Positions 10,269 through 21,000 of a DNA stretch of 29,010 bases are shown in pieces. Position 1 is the first letter of the stretch. Each line of letters starts with the position of its first letter. Under the pieces are notes generated by a model. The model saw only the letters and a list, made by a program, of their open reading frames with translations, was not told where the DNA came from and made no database searches. The DNA is from Reclinomonas americana ATCC 50394. Its lineage: Eukaryota; Jakobida; Jakobea; Jakobida. The stretch is from assembly GCA_048213135.1 (NCBI GenBank), contig PS015340.1, forward strand, positions 46,972 through 75,981, in the 5' to 3' direction. The position numbers and the translations under genes are program-made.

Positions 10269-10565
10269 TCCCATGCATCAGAGACTCACAAAGGAGAATC
10301 GTGATGCGCAGCAACTGATGCAGCACAGCAGCAGCACACTCGAGCACAACACACACAGAGAGAAAGAAAGAGACACACAGTGACAGTGTGCGACAAGTGC
10401 ACGAGCATGACATGCGCGCCATGCAGACAACGTGGAAAACGAAAACGCGCATGCATGTGCGAGCGTGAGTGCACGCAGGAAAGAGAGACAGAGTGAGAGA
10501 GAAAGAGAGAGTGTGTACGCACCTTGTGCTTTGCTTGCAATCAAGTAAGAGAGGGTGAGTGAGGC

Positions 10566-10595
10566 GTGGACAAACTCCGTCGGAGCATTGTCCAC
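10566..10595. promoter_or_regulatory. 30-bp imperfect inverted repeat with GTGGACA/TGTCCAC arms
   Basis: The outer arms are GTGGACA (10566-10572) and TGTCCAC (10589-10595); inner arms CTCCG and CGGAG meet around a single T. The same arm sequence occurs as an inverted pair upstream of the Derlin gene and singly upstream of the last gene of the window. A protein-binding site or a hairpin are both possible. Confidence 0.4.
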
Positions 10596-10755
10596 TTTTG
10601 CTCGGCGCTTATTTTGAGCAAGGCATTCTCCATTGTGGCACCAAAAGTGCCTTCCATTTTGTAGCGGAAAGCATGCGACAGAGAAGGAGATGCTATGGAG
10701 AGAAAATACAGATTGCCAAACTCAATATTGCAATGTTTTACAAAAGGGGAAGATC

Positions 10756-10787
10756 GATATCCGCAGCTGCAGCTGCCTTTTGATATC
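10756..10787. promoter_or_regulatory. Palindromic cluster: GATATC flanking tandem E-boxes
   Basis: Two GATATC palindromes (10756-10761 and 10782-10787) flank GCAGCTGCAGCTGC (10764-10777), itself a palindrome containing two CAGCTG E-boxes. Regulatory function is inferred only from symmetry and intergenic position. Confidence 0.3.
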
Positions 10788-10904
10788 ACCCCTCGTTAAA
10801 TTTCTTCTCGCAGGCTTCGCTGATTCGAAATGAAACCGTGGCTCCACTCATTTCTGTCAGCGCTCTCGATGCATCCGGAACCGGGGAAATCTCTGAAAGA
10901 TGGT

Positions 10905-10985
10905 CAAAAGACTGATGCTTTGGTGCGGTTGGCCTTGGTCATCAAGACAGCGGTAAATGTTGCTTGTTTGTTGGCGAACAGTCAA
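10905..10985. repeat. Dispersed repeat fragment (related to 25195-25275)
   Basis: It shares with 25195-25275 the series CTGATG-TTTGG, TGCGGTTG, CTTG-TCATCAAGACAGC, TGTTGCTTG and TGTTTGTTGG, with small gaps between. The two copies lie just outside opposite ends of the tandem gene pair. Confidence 0.55.
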
Positions 10986-11017
10986 ATAGCAAGTGGGAAC
11001 GGCGTGCTTCCCTTCAC

Positions 11018-13821
11018 TCATATCTTCAACCCCGACGTGCAGTCACCGCTCGTCGCACACGCCGTCGCCGTCGACGCCACCACCACGCCACTCTTCGGCA
11101 CACACTGCTTTGTCGACGCAGTGAATGTCCACGACCCGCACGCCGTCAACTGCGAGCACCACAGCGAGCACGCTTGAGGGCCAGTCGTCGTCTTGATGGC
11201 CCACGTGAGATCACCACCAGGTCGGTCTGCATGCAAACAGCAACCAACATTAGTCACAGATCTCTCTCTCATCTCTCATCTCTCATCCCTGAAAAGACTC
11301 ACCCGTGCTGGCCAGGAAGCCGCTGCTGTCATACGCCGCCACGCTCGTCTTTCGTCCCGACACCAAACAGAAGTGCGAGCCACACACGTTGCTGGTCTCT
11401 GCATTGGCTGCCGTTGGCGGCACAGTGCTCTGCGTGCAACAAGAATATGAGCTTGGCATTCCCTTATACCCCTTCTTCGATCTCCGATCACGTACCTTCA
11501 GCGTGCACACGCTCGCGCCTGACGAGTTCGACGCCGCACCAGCATCCAGGAATGTCCACGATCGACACTGCGAGTACCGATCACACGCTTCGCAGCACCC
11601 GACCTCGCTTGCAACAGAGGGCAACACAGCCAGAGTTGTGCCGCCAGGTCGATCCACAGCTTCGAACAGACACACTTCCAACGCCGCTGCTCAGTGTATG
11701 ACGGAGAGTGAGACGGCGAACGACGGAGCACACTGAAGCCCACAAGCAACGCAACGAGCCACCACCCCATTCTGCACCGCTGCACAACCCGTTCCCCAAG
11801 CTGCACAAGCATCCAGTCACCGTCAGCACCAACCACATACTCTGAATACACTACTTCGCAGAAGGAAGAGAGGGCGACCACACTCGCACAGATCTGCTGC
11901 CTCCATTTCTGTCTTCTCCTCCACCACGCACCATACAATACTGTGAACTGCTTCGTGTACGTCAGTACGCCATCGCTCACTTGCACAAATACTTGCAGTC
12001 GTCGACTCAGTGGCGGAGCCACCGAGATCGTCAACTGAGTCCCGCCCACGATGCTGAATAGAGCCGCATGCACGCCACCCGCAATGCTGAATGTCGGCGT
12101 CTGTCCCGTGTTGAGATCCACCATACTCAGTGTGCCCACCGTGAATGGCACCGTCGCACTCGAGTACGTCTGCGCACCCGACAACAGAATGTCGCTCGGA
12201 CCAACGCTCCCTGCACACCTCACTCGTTCAGCTGACACAAGCATACACACTCATTCACACACATGCTTGCATACACACAGACGTAGATACACAGAGAGGG
12301 AGAGGGAAGAGAGAGAGAAAGACAACATGAAAGAAGATGATTCAAANNNNNNNNNNNNNNNNNNNNGCTCTAGATCTCCACACATAAGCAAACAAGAAAA
12401 CAACGGCCGAATGCTCCCTGCGCTCTCCCTTACCCCCATTCCTCACCAATGGCGAACGCAGACACCGCCAGATATGTCTTGCTTGGCGCCCATCGCGTGC
12501 ACAGCTCGTACGTGCCTGTAGCTGCACCCGCCGCCCCGATCGTCAGCGTGATGCTGGTCGCGCTGCCGAATGTGCTGCTGACGCTGGTGCTGGCCACGGC
12601 CGTCGGCGGCGTCGTGGCGGCACAAAGCGGAGTGCCCAACACATATGCCGACGAGTCGGCCGAGGTGTTCACCAGCGCGGTTCCTGTCAGCGTCACCACT
12701 TGGCCAGCCAGTGCCGACACAAAGGTGGCCGACAGAGACGTCACAGTGGGTGCTGCATGAATGAGGGCAAAGCCAGATCAGTATCCTCGCACAGAAGAAC
12801 GCGAAATCAGAGTAGCACGCAACCAGCAATGTTGAGGGTCTGGTCAAACGACATGGCAGGATTGCCATTGTCGGTCGTCCGCACAATCACCACCAACGAC
12901 GCCGTCACTCCCGCATTCACAAACTGCAGCTGATTGCCGGACACAATCGTCACCAATGCGCTGCTCGCACCACCCACCACCGAATATGTGAACGACTGCT
13001 GCGAGTTGACATCACTCGTGCTCATCGTGCCGATCGCCAGTCCTGCCGTGCTGGGTGGAAAGTACGAGCTCGCGCTCAGTGTCACCGCCGTCGGTGCATT
13101 ATTCACTGCGGGGAGACTAGGTCAGAATTCACAAGAAGAAACACAACACTTTCACAGCGTACCACTCACCCGACGTCACACTGAATGACTTGTCGACAAA
13201 CATCGGCGGCGTGCCATTGTCAAATGAGCGAATCGAGACGGCCAGCGGACTGCCCGACTGTCCCGCCGACGTGATCTGCAACTGCGCGCCTCCTCCGCCC
13301 AGGGAGAAGACGCCGCTGTTCGCTCCGCCGGTGACTGCGTAAGTGTACGACTGGCCCGCATCACCATCGGTTGTGCTCATCGTACACACGGGCATGGCGG
13401 CCGTCGACGGTGCGACATAGGTGGCAGAGCAGACAATGTCGGTCGGCGTCGAGTTGGAGGTGGTGAAGGACATGGTTGACCCGGTGAGAGTGCTTGGTAC
13501 AGTGGACGTGGAGAGGGCACGGAAGTAGTACGTCCAGTTGGCGGCGAGCGATGTGATTGACGCAGTGAGGGCGGTGCTGGAGGCAACACCAGAGGTGGCC
13601 GGGGTGGCCGTGACAGTGGTGGAGCCGATGGTGAGACGGCGAACGGTGTAGTTAGCGTAATCTACAAACAGAAAGGAAAAAACACAGTAAGCATTGTGAC
13701 AGCTGCGTAGTCTGCCGAAAACCTCTTACCTCCGATGTACAAGGTGGAGGATGCAGCGTGGTACTTGAAGAAATGCTGCACTCAGCCAAACAGCATGACA
13801 AACATCCAGTTTGAGATCAGT

Positions 13822-13854
<33 letters not shown>

Positions 13855-16800
13855 AGAGAGAAAATCATCATACCGGCTGCCTGAACCGACCAGTCGTGAG
13901 TGGGCTCCCATCGGCTGCACCAGAGACTCCCGCAGCACCGGCAATTGTAGTCACCGCGCCAGTGCTGATGACGATTTGTCGCATCGTGTGGTTATTCATC
14001 TGCAGACACCACGTGCACGTCGAGTAAGCTGACGACAAGTTGTCAAGCATAGATTTCGCACGCAACATCTGCAACGTAAAGAACGCCTCGTGCTTGATCG
14101 ACTTGGATGCCGATCGGAGTGTTAAATCGAGCCGCAGTCCCCGTACCGTCTGTCGACCCTCCTGCTCCAGTGAGCGAGCCGGCCACAGTCGACACAGTCA
14201 TCGCCAGCATGTCGATCACACGAAAGACGTGACGAACCCGATCCGCTGCTCACCAATGAATGATCATGAGTACCCCTCCTTGCATGGAACGTACATACGT
14301 ACATACATACACGCACCGACATACAGCCGATTGGCAGTCGAATCCAAAGCAACACCAGATGGTCCACCAAACAATGCTGTAGATGCACACGCTCCATCAA
14401 CGGTACCCGACGATCCGATCGTTCCACAGTACGTGGTGACCTCGCCGCCATACGTGACCTGAAGAGTGGCAAGTAAGTACTTGATGAGGAAGTGGTCAAA
14501 GAACGCAAACACCTTTCTTACAGCCGAGTTCAACACGTCCCCAACATACATCACTTTGTTGACCGAATCAACAACAATGCCATGTGGAGCATAAAATCTC
14601 GCGTTCGATCCGGTGCCATTTGCAGAGCCGGAAGATCCGTTGCCAGCTACCGTGGACACAGATCCGGAAGGTGTGCTCATGCGGATTGTATGGCTACCGT
14701 TCTGTAGAGCCTGGCAGTGAGAGGACGAAGCGAGTGCTCGACCGAACGGCTTCGCGGACGAGTCACCACTGAACATCAACATTGTACAGGTATCCGGTGG
14801 CCAAGTCGAACGACAGGTCGTAGGGTCCATTGAGTCGTGCGGCATTGCCGATTCCATCGACCAGGCCTCCCGCTCCCGCAGTCCCCAGAAACGTCGTTAC
14901 CACACCTCCACTTGTCACTCGCCGAATCGTGTGATTGTAAACATCGCACACGAATGCAATACCCGAAGCGTCAAACGCAATGCTCTGTCGTTACATCGAC
15001 GCAAGCGCATGAGACACGCTTACATGGTAACAAGCGCACTCCCATCAGACGAACCGTTGCAAAATTGAATCGAGCAGCAGTGCCCGTGCCATCTGCCGAT
15101 CCGTTCATACCCGCAGTGCCCAGCCACGTCGAAACCGCTGATGTGACACCCAACGCAGCCGTCGTTGGTGCCCACTCGAATGAGTTTGTCATTGTCGAGG
15201 CAGCCACAGAGTTGCCCACCACCGCATTCAGTGTCGCCGACGACGTCGTCACACTGCTGGCCGCCAGAGTGGCCAGCGACTGGGTCGCTGTGACACACCA
15301 AAGGGAGTACAAGAGAACTGTGAACGACCAGCGATGCAGAACCGACAAAGGTGACGGTGAACCAAGAAGAGAAGAGAAGAACGAGGAAGGATAGTAGTAG
15401 AACGAGGAGGAGGAAGAAAAAGAAGAAATCGAGGAGGGGGAGAAGCTACAAGAGCGGGACGACTACGAGACAGAGGATTCGAGGAGAAGGAAGAACAAGA
15501 CAACAAAGATAACCATATTGACAAGAAGATGGCGAAAAAGGAGAAACAAGAAAAAACAGAGAAGGTGAGAGACCCAGAGCACACTTCACCCCCCATTTGC
15601 CCCACCGGTAGTGATGGTGAACGCCTTGTCAAAGAACAGCGCCGGCGTTCCATTGTCCGTCGACCGGATCGTCACCGCCAGCGAGCTGCCCGCCTGCCCC
15701 GCGGCCACAATCACCAGCGACTGTCCGCTAATCGAAAACACCGCACTATTGGCGCCACCGACAATCGAGTACGTGAAAGACTGACCCGCGTTCGCGTCTG
15801 TCGTCTGCAGCGCACACACGACTTGATTCGCCACCGACGGCGACACGTACGTCGTCGACGAGCAGCTGATGTCGGTCGGCGCCACGTTGGTGGTGGTGGT
15901 GAACGACACCGTGGCGCCATTGATGGTGCTGGGTGTGGAGGTGACGCCGACGGCGCGATAGTAGAATGTCCAGTTGGTCACCAATCCAGTCAGTGAGGCG
16001 GTGATCGAGGTGGCGGCGGAGCCGGTGGCGGTGGCGGGAGTGGCCGACACCAATTGCGACGCCAGCGAGAGGCGACGGATGATGTGCGTGGTGTAATCGG
16101 CAATGAGCACCGATGCAGTTGATGCATCGAAGGCGAGGTGAACAGGCGAGTTGAAGCGTGCCACAGCCAGAGCACTGCCATCGGCTGATCCACTCATGCC
16201 CGCCGCACCGCCAATCGTTGTCACAGACGAGTCTGACACACGAATGCTTCGCACAGTGTTGTTGACAGACTGCGTGGGGGGGTTCAGGCAGTGAGAATCA
16301 AGAAGCCTGACGTCTCAAAGTGTGGAAAAGATACGCAACATCGGCGACATAAATGACGTTGTTTCCAGAGTCGTATGCCAGTCCGATCGGTGTGTTGAAG
16401 CGAGCGGCCGTTCCTGCTGATCGGTAAGAGCAAATGCAAACAGTCCAATCGGGTGTGAACATGATGAACTCACCAGTGGCATCTGTGGATCCAGATGCGC
16501 CGCTCGCTGAACCCGCCACCGTCGTCACCGTCATCGCCACCGTGTCAATGGCTCGGATGGAGTTGTTCACGCGGTCGGCTGCACTCACGCACACCAAGCA
16601 GAAGGCGCAATCGATAAGCAGGAAGGAAGGGCATCATCTCTCCCCCACAGCACCCACCAACATACAGCGTGGTTCCGACAAGCAGCACGCCGTTGGGACC
16701 ACCGAACCGCGCCGCCCCTGCACACGCACCATCGGCAGTGCCACTCACGCCCGTAGAGCCACAGAAGGTCGTCGCCGCACCAGCATAGGTCACTCGCCGA

Positions 16801-17915
16801 ACGGTGTTGTTGAGCCAGTCACCCACGTACATCACTTGGTTTGTGGCATCCACCGCCACTCCCGCAGGCTGATTGAACGAGGCGGCTGCACCAGAGGCAT
16901 TCGCACTCCCCGACGCCCCGTTTCCCGCCAGCGTGGTAACTGCGGCTCCTGCGGTGACCGCACGCACAGCGTGGTTCGTCAACTAAGGGAGAGAGACAGC
17001 ACATAGTCAGCAGAATGCATCGAGCTGCAATCATGCATGCCAACACACACTCACATCGGCGACATACATCGTTCCCGTGGTTTGATCGATGGCGAGGCCG
17101 GCAACACTGTGAGAGTGCGTGAGTGAGTGGGAGAGAGAGAGAGAAGAGAGAGAGATGAGAGAGAAGAGAGAGAACGCAAGTACGCACTTTTTGAACTTTG
17201 CTGACACTCCTGTCGCGTTCGTCAGGCCGCACGTGCTTCCCGCAAAGGTGGTCACTGTGGCTGCGGGTGTGATGCGTCGAAGGAGACAGTTGCTGCAATC
17301 ATCATCGTGTGTGCGTGCATGAGTGAGTGAGAGAGTGAGACTAATCAACAATCGACAGATGGAAGACGGAAGAGCGCACGCATGACAAACCCATAGTCGC
17401 CCACATACACGTTGCCTGCGGCGTCAAAGACCAGTCCCTGTGGAGAGAGCACACACTCATAATGTCAGCGAAGTGCACGGCTGGCGCAGCAGAGACACTT
17501 GTCGTGCACACACCATTGGTGTGTTCAGCAATGCACTTGCTCCAACGCCATCCGTTGTTCCCGAGGTACCTGCCGTGCCCACAATGGTGGAGACAGTGGA
17601 GGAGGAGACACCCAGAGTGGCAAAGTAGGGCGACCACTCAAAGGAGTTGGTGGTGCCACCCGCAACATTGTTGGGATTGATCCACGCGTTGAGAGTGACA
17701 GTCGAGCCTGTGATATTGGTGGCGACGGCGGTGGTAACTGTTTGGGCGTCTGTTGCACGTGTGCGTGTGCGTGAGTGAGAGTCGAACGAGACACGCAGCA
17801 GTGTGTAAGATAAGTGCGTAAGCGCCCACATTACCCCTCACACGCAACTCGCAGTGAGAGAGAGTGAGTGGACGAGCACGAGAACGACGAGTGCAACGCC
17901 GAGCGTTGCACGCAT
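11018..17915 (-). CDS. Copy A: secreted NHL-propeller/FN3-like/cadherin-like/IPT-like/PAN protein, 23 exons
   Basis: Large extracellular protein, 1561 residues; function unknown. Exons (minus): 17849-17915, 17514-17749, 17391-17437, 17188-17292, 17055-17106, 16658-16982, 16474-16578, 16340-16413, 15606-16269, 15055-15287, 14775-14984, 14513-14701, 14317-14458, 14067-14245, 13874-13999, 13730-13775, 13170-13661, 12824-13105, 12447-12752, 11932-12210, 11496-11686, 11303-11429, 11018-11226; total 4686 nt, in phase throughout. Signal peptide about 1-22; FN3-like 23-75; six-bladed NHL propeller about 78-407 (blades like AARFNTPIGLAYD..YVADSVNNTVR); FN3-like 408-462; cadherin-like 465-558 (NVAPTDI...IRSTDNGTP); FN3-like 559-612; second six-bladed propeller about 613-945; FN3-like to 1002; cadherin-like 1003-1097 and 1098-1191; IPT-like 1192-1293; cadherin-like 1294-1386; two PAN/apple-like domains 1387-1561 (both with DRPGG and C-x3-C-x5-C-x2-WTF or a variant). 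No transmembrane segment or GPI signal. Domain names are pattern-based. Confidence 0.85.
11689..11770 (-). other. Signal-peptide-like ORF inside intron 20 of copy A
   Basis: From an ATG at 11770 the minus strand reads MGWWLVALLVGFSVL, a hydrophobic segment after a very short N-terminus. It lies just upstream of the acceptor of exon 21 (11686), where the PAN domains begin. Possible donors (for example after GGCTTCA) would join it in phase 1 to exon 21 and make a short secreted PAN-only protein. The implied introns are only 35-46 nt, shorter than others here, so this is speculative. Copy B has the equivalent at 18767. Confidence 0.35.
12347..12366. other. 20-N assembly gap in intron 19 of copy A
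   Basis: It falls within an intron (12211-12446): exon 19 ends phase 1 (ATT G) and exon 20 begins GG AGC, which join cleanly. The fixed length of 20 suggests a placeholder of unknown real size. Confidence 0.9.
13821..13860. repeat. (GA)n microsatellite in intron 15 of copy A
   Basis: GA dinucleotide repeat with one interruption. It lies inside an intron that is present only in the second half of the internal duplication (between exons 15 and 16). Confidence 0.85.
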
Positions 17916-18037
17916 CACACCGCTGCGTGTGCGTGCGTAGACAGCGGAGTAGTATGGCATGCTTGCACTCACGCAGACAGAGCACTGAAGGAAACGGAAG
18001 AAACCCCATTTTGGCGCCAAAATTACACCAACTTCAC
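17916..18037. other. 122-bp spacer between tandem genes: 3' end of copy B plus promoter of copy A
   Basis: The stop of copy B (18038) and the start of copy A (17915) are on the same strand and only 122 bp apart. This space must hold a 3' untranslated region, any termination signal and the promoter of copy A. In-frame ATGs further upstream of 17915 exist; 17915 was chosen because it starts a typical signal peptide (MRATLGVALVVLVLVHSL). Confidence 0.6.
18009..18022. promoter_or_regulatory. Perfect 14-bp E2F-like palindrome upstream of copy A
   Basis: TTTTGGCGCCAAAA, symmetrical over its full length, contains the E2F/DP consensus TTTSGCGC on both strands. It is 93 bp upstream of the copy A start codon and 15 bp downstream of the copy B stop. 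A near-identical element sits at the matching place upstream of copy B even though the surrounding promoter sequence is otherwise dissimilar. Confidence 0.5.
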
Positions 18038-21000
18038 TCAGATCTTCGACCCCGACGTGCAGTCACCGCTCGTCGCACACGCCGTCGCCGTCGATGTGGC
18101 CACCACGCCACTCTTCGGCACACACTGCTTTGTCGACGCAGTGAATGTCCACGACCCGCATGCGGTCAACTGCGAGCACCACAGCGAGCACGCTTGAGGG
18201 CCAGTCGTTGTCTTGATGGCCCACGTGAGATCGCCACCTGGTCGGTCTGCATGCAATGTCAATCACAGATATCTCTTATCACTTTTCTCTGCGAGCACTC
18301 ACCCGTGCTGGTCAAGAAGCCGCTGCTGTCATACGCCGCCACACTTGTCTTTCGTCCCGACACCAAACAGAAATGCGAGCCACACACATTGCTTGTCTCT
18401 GCATTCGCGGCCGCCGAAGGCACGGTGCTCTGCATTCACCGGTGAGCATGTCATTTCCTCACAAACCCCGTCTTCGATCTCCGATCACGTACCTTCAGCG
18501 TGCACACGCTCGCGCCTGACGAGTTCGACGCCGCACCAGCATCCAGGAATGTCCACGATCGACACTGCGAGTACCGATCACACGCTTCGCAGCACCCGAC
18601 CTCGCTTGCAACAGAGGGCAACACAGCCAGAGTTGTGCCGCCAGGTCGATCCACAGCTTCGAATAGGCACACTTCCAATGCCGCTGCTCAGTGTATGACG
18701 GAGAGTGAGACGGCAAACGACGGAGCACACTGAAGCCCACAAGAAGCGCAACGAGCCACCACTCCATTCTGCACCGCTGCACAACCCGTTCCCCAAGCTG
18801 CACAAGCATCCAGTCACCGTCAGCACCAACCACATACTCTGAATACACTACTACGCAGAAGGAAGAGCGGGCGACGACATTCATGCAGATCTGCTGCTTC
18901 CATTTCTCTCTTCTCCTCTTCATCCCTTACTCCTTCCTCCCTCACCACCACGCACCGTAGACAATCGTGAACTGCTTCGTGTACGTCAGTACGCCATCGC
19001 TCACTTGCACAAATACTTGCAGTCGCCGACTCAGTGGCGGCGCCACCGAGATCGTCAACTGATTGCCACCTACGATGCTGAATAGAGCCGCGTGCACGCC
19101 ACCCGCAATGCTGAATGTCGGCGTCTGTCCCGTGTTGAGATCCACCATACTCAGTGTGCCCACCGTGAATGGCACTGTCGCACTCGAGTACGTCTGCGCA
19201 CCCGACAACAGAATGTCGCTCGGACCAACGCTCCCTGCACACCTCACTCGTTTAGCTGACTCACGTATACACACTCATTCACACACATGCTTGCATACAC
19301 ACAGACGTACTTACACAGAGAGGGAGAGGGAAGAGAGAGAGAAGAACAACATGAAAGAAAATGAAGCACANNNNNNNNNNNNNNNNNNNNAGTCGGCCGA
19401 GGTGTTCACCAGCGCGGTTCCTGTCAGCGTCACCACTTGGCCAGCCAGTGCCGACACAAAGGTGGCCGACAGAGACGTCACAGTGGGTGCTGCATGAATG
19501 AGGGCAAAGCCAGATCAGTATCCTCGCACAGAAGAACGCGAAATCAGAGTAGCACGCAACCAGCAATGTTGAGGGTCTGGTCAAACGACATGGCAGGATT
19601 GCCATTGTCGGTCGTCCGCACAATCACCACCAACGACGCCGTCACTCCCGCATTCACAAACTGCAGCTGATTGCCGGACACAATCGTCACCAATGCGCTG
19701 CTCGCACCACCCACCACCGAATACGTGAACGACTGCTGCGAATCCACATCACTCGTGCTCATCGTGCCGATCGCCAGTCCTGCCGTGCTGGGTGGAAGGT
19801 ACGAGCTCGCGCTCAGTGTCACCGCCGTCGGTGCATTATTCACTGCCGAAAGACTAGGTCAGCATCCACATGAAGAAACACAACACTTTCACAGCGTACC
19901 ACTCACCCGACGTCACACTGAATGACTTGTCGACAAACATCGGCGGCGTGCCATTGTCGAATGAGCGAATCGAGACGGCCAGCGGACTCGCCGACTGTCC
20001 CGCCGACGTGATCTGCAACTGCGCGCCTCCTCCGCCCAGGGAGAAGACGCCGCTGTTCGCTCCGCCGGTGACTGCATAAGTGTACGACTGGCTCCCATCG
20101 CCGTCTGTGGTGCTCATCGTACACACAGGCATGGCGGCCGTCGACGGTGCGACATAGGTGGCAGAGCAGACAATGTCGGTCGGTGTCGAGTTGGAGGTGG
20201 TGAAGGACATGGTTGACCCGGTGAGAGTGCTTGGTACAGTGGACGTGGAGAGGGCACGGAAGTAGTACGTCCAGTTGGCGGCGAGCGATGTGATTGACGC
20301 AGTGAGGGCGGTGCTGGAGGCAACACCAGAGGTGGCCGGGGTGGCCGAGATGGCAGTGGTGGAGCCGATGGTGAGACGGCGAATGGTGGAGTTGCTGTAC
20401 TCTGGTGTATGAAAACATTGAGAACGAAGTGACACAATAGTCGCACAAGCTCCCGTGAGACCTCGGACCTGCAATATACAAGGTAGAAGATGCAGCGTGG
20501 TACGCTATAAAGTGCTAAATGCCAAGACAAGCACTCAAGTCAGAGCAGTCTCCACACAGCGCAGGGGGAAAAGAAACACTTACCGGAGAGTAGAACCGAG
20601 CAGTCGTGAGTGGACTTCCGTCTGCCGACCCGGACATTCCTGCAGCTCCAGCGATGGTTGTGACAACGCCAGTACTGATGACGATTTGGCGAATCAAGTG
20701 ATTGCCCGTCTGTGGAGATTATCTTGTGAACAAGAAGGTAACAATAGGACCAAAACGGCCGACACAACCGCAACTTCAGCAACGTAAAGAACGCCTCGTG
20801 CTCGGTCGAGCTGGATGCCAATGGGGGTGCCGAATCGAGCCGCAGTCCCTGTAGCATCTGTTGAACCTTGTGTTCCGGTGAGCGAGCCGGCCACAGTCGA
20901 CACAGTCATCGCCAGCATGTCGATCACACGAATGTTGTGGCGATTTCGATCAGCTACAATCATTTTCCATAGTGTGAGCACGCGCGTCTTGCTACAATGA

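Larger units (their letters stand above)
10267..11017. other. Intergenic region between isocitrate dehydrogenase and copy A, probable dehydrogenase promoter region
   Basis: No confident exon. On the minus strand an open segment (about 10595 down to 10523) ends in CACAAG followed by a donor-like GTGCGTAC, and could be a 5' exon of the dehydrogenase, but it has no family signature. The region also holds an inverted repeat (10566-10595), a palindromic cluster (10756-10787) and part of a dispersed repeat (10905-10985). Confidence 0.35.
11018..17749 (-). repeat. Tandem segmental duplication, unit A (6.7 kb)
   Basis: Exons 2-23 and nearly all introns of this unit align with 18038-24567. Twenty of the 23 exons have identical lengths between units and another, exon 19, is cut by a gap in unit B. 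Exon 17 differs by 3 nt and exon 1 is diverged in length and sequence. Similarity starts near the stop codons (CTTCACTCA) and ends at the acceptor of exon 2; first exons and promoters are largely unlike. Confidence 0.9.

Noticed and set aside
10523-10660. Minus-strand segment with MLRRSLSTPHSP as a mitochondrial presequence exon of the dehydrogenase
   Set aside because: The frame ends in a stop before the plausible donor, and the alternative frame has no family match. It cannot be linked across the gap.
10830-11177. Plus-strand 115-codon open frame
   Set aside because: Its second half is antisense to the last PAN exon of copy A, and its first half covers the dispersed repeat.
13815-13860. 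Short regularly spaced repeats as a possible CRISPR-like array
   Set aside because: Simple GA microsatellites; no unique spacers anywhere in the window.
15529-15996. Plus-strand Arg/His-rich open frame
   Set aside because: Antisense to the 664-nt exon 9 of copy A; codon-complement artefact.
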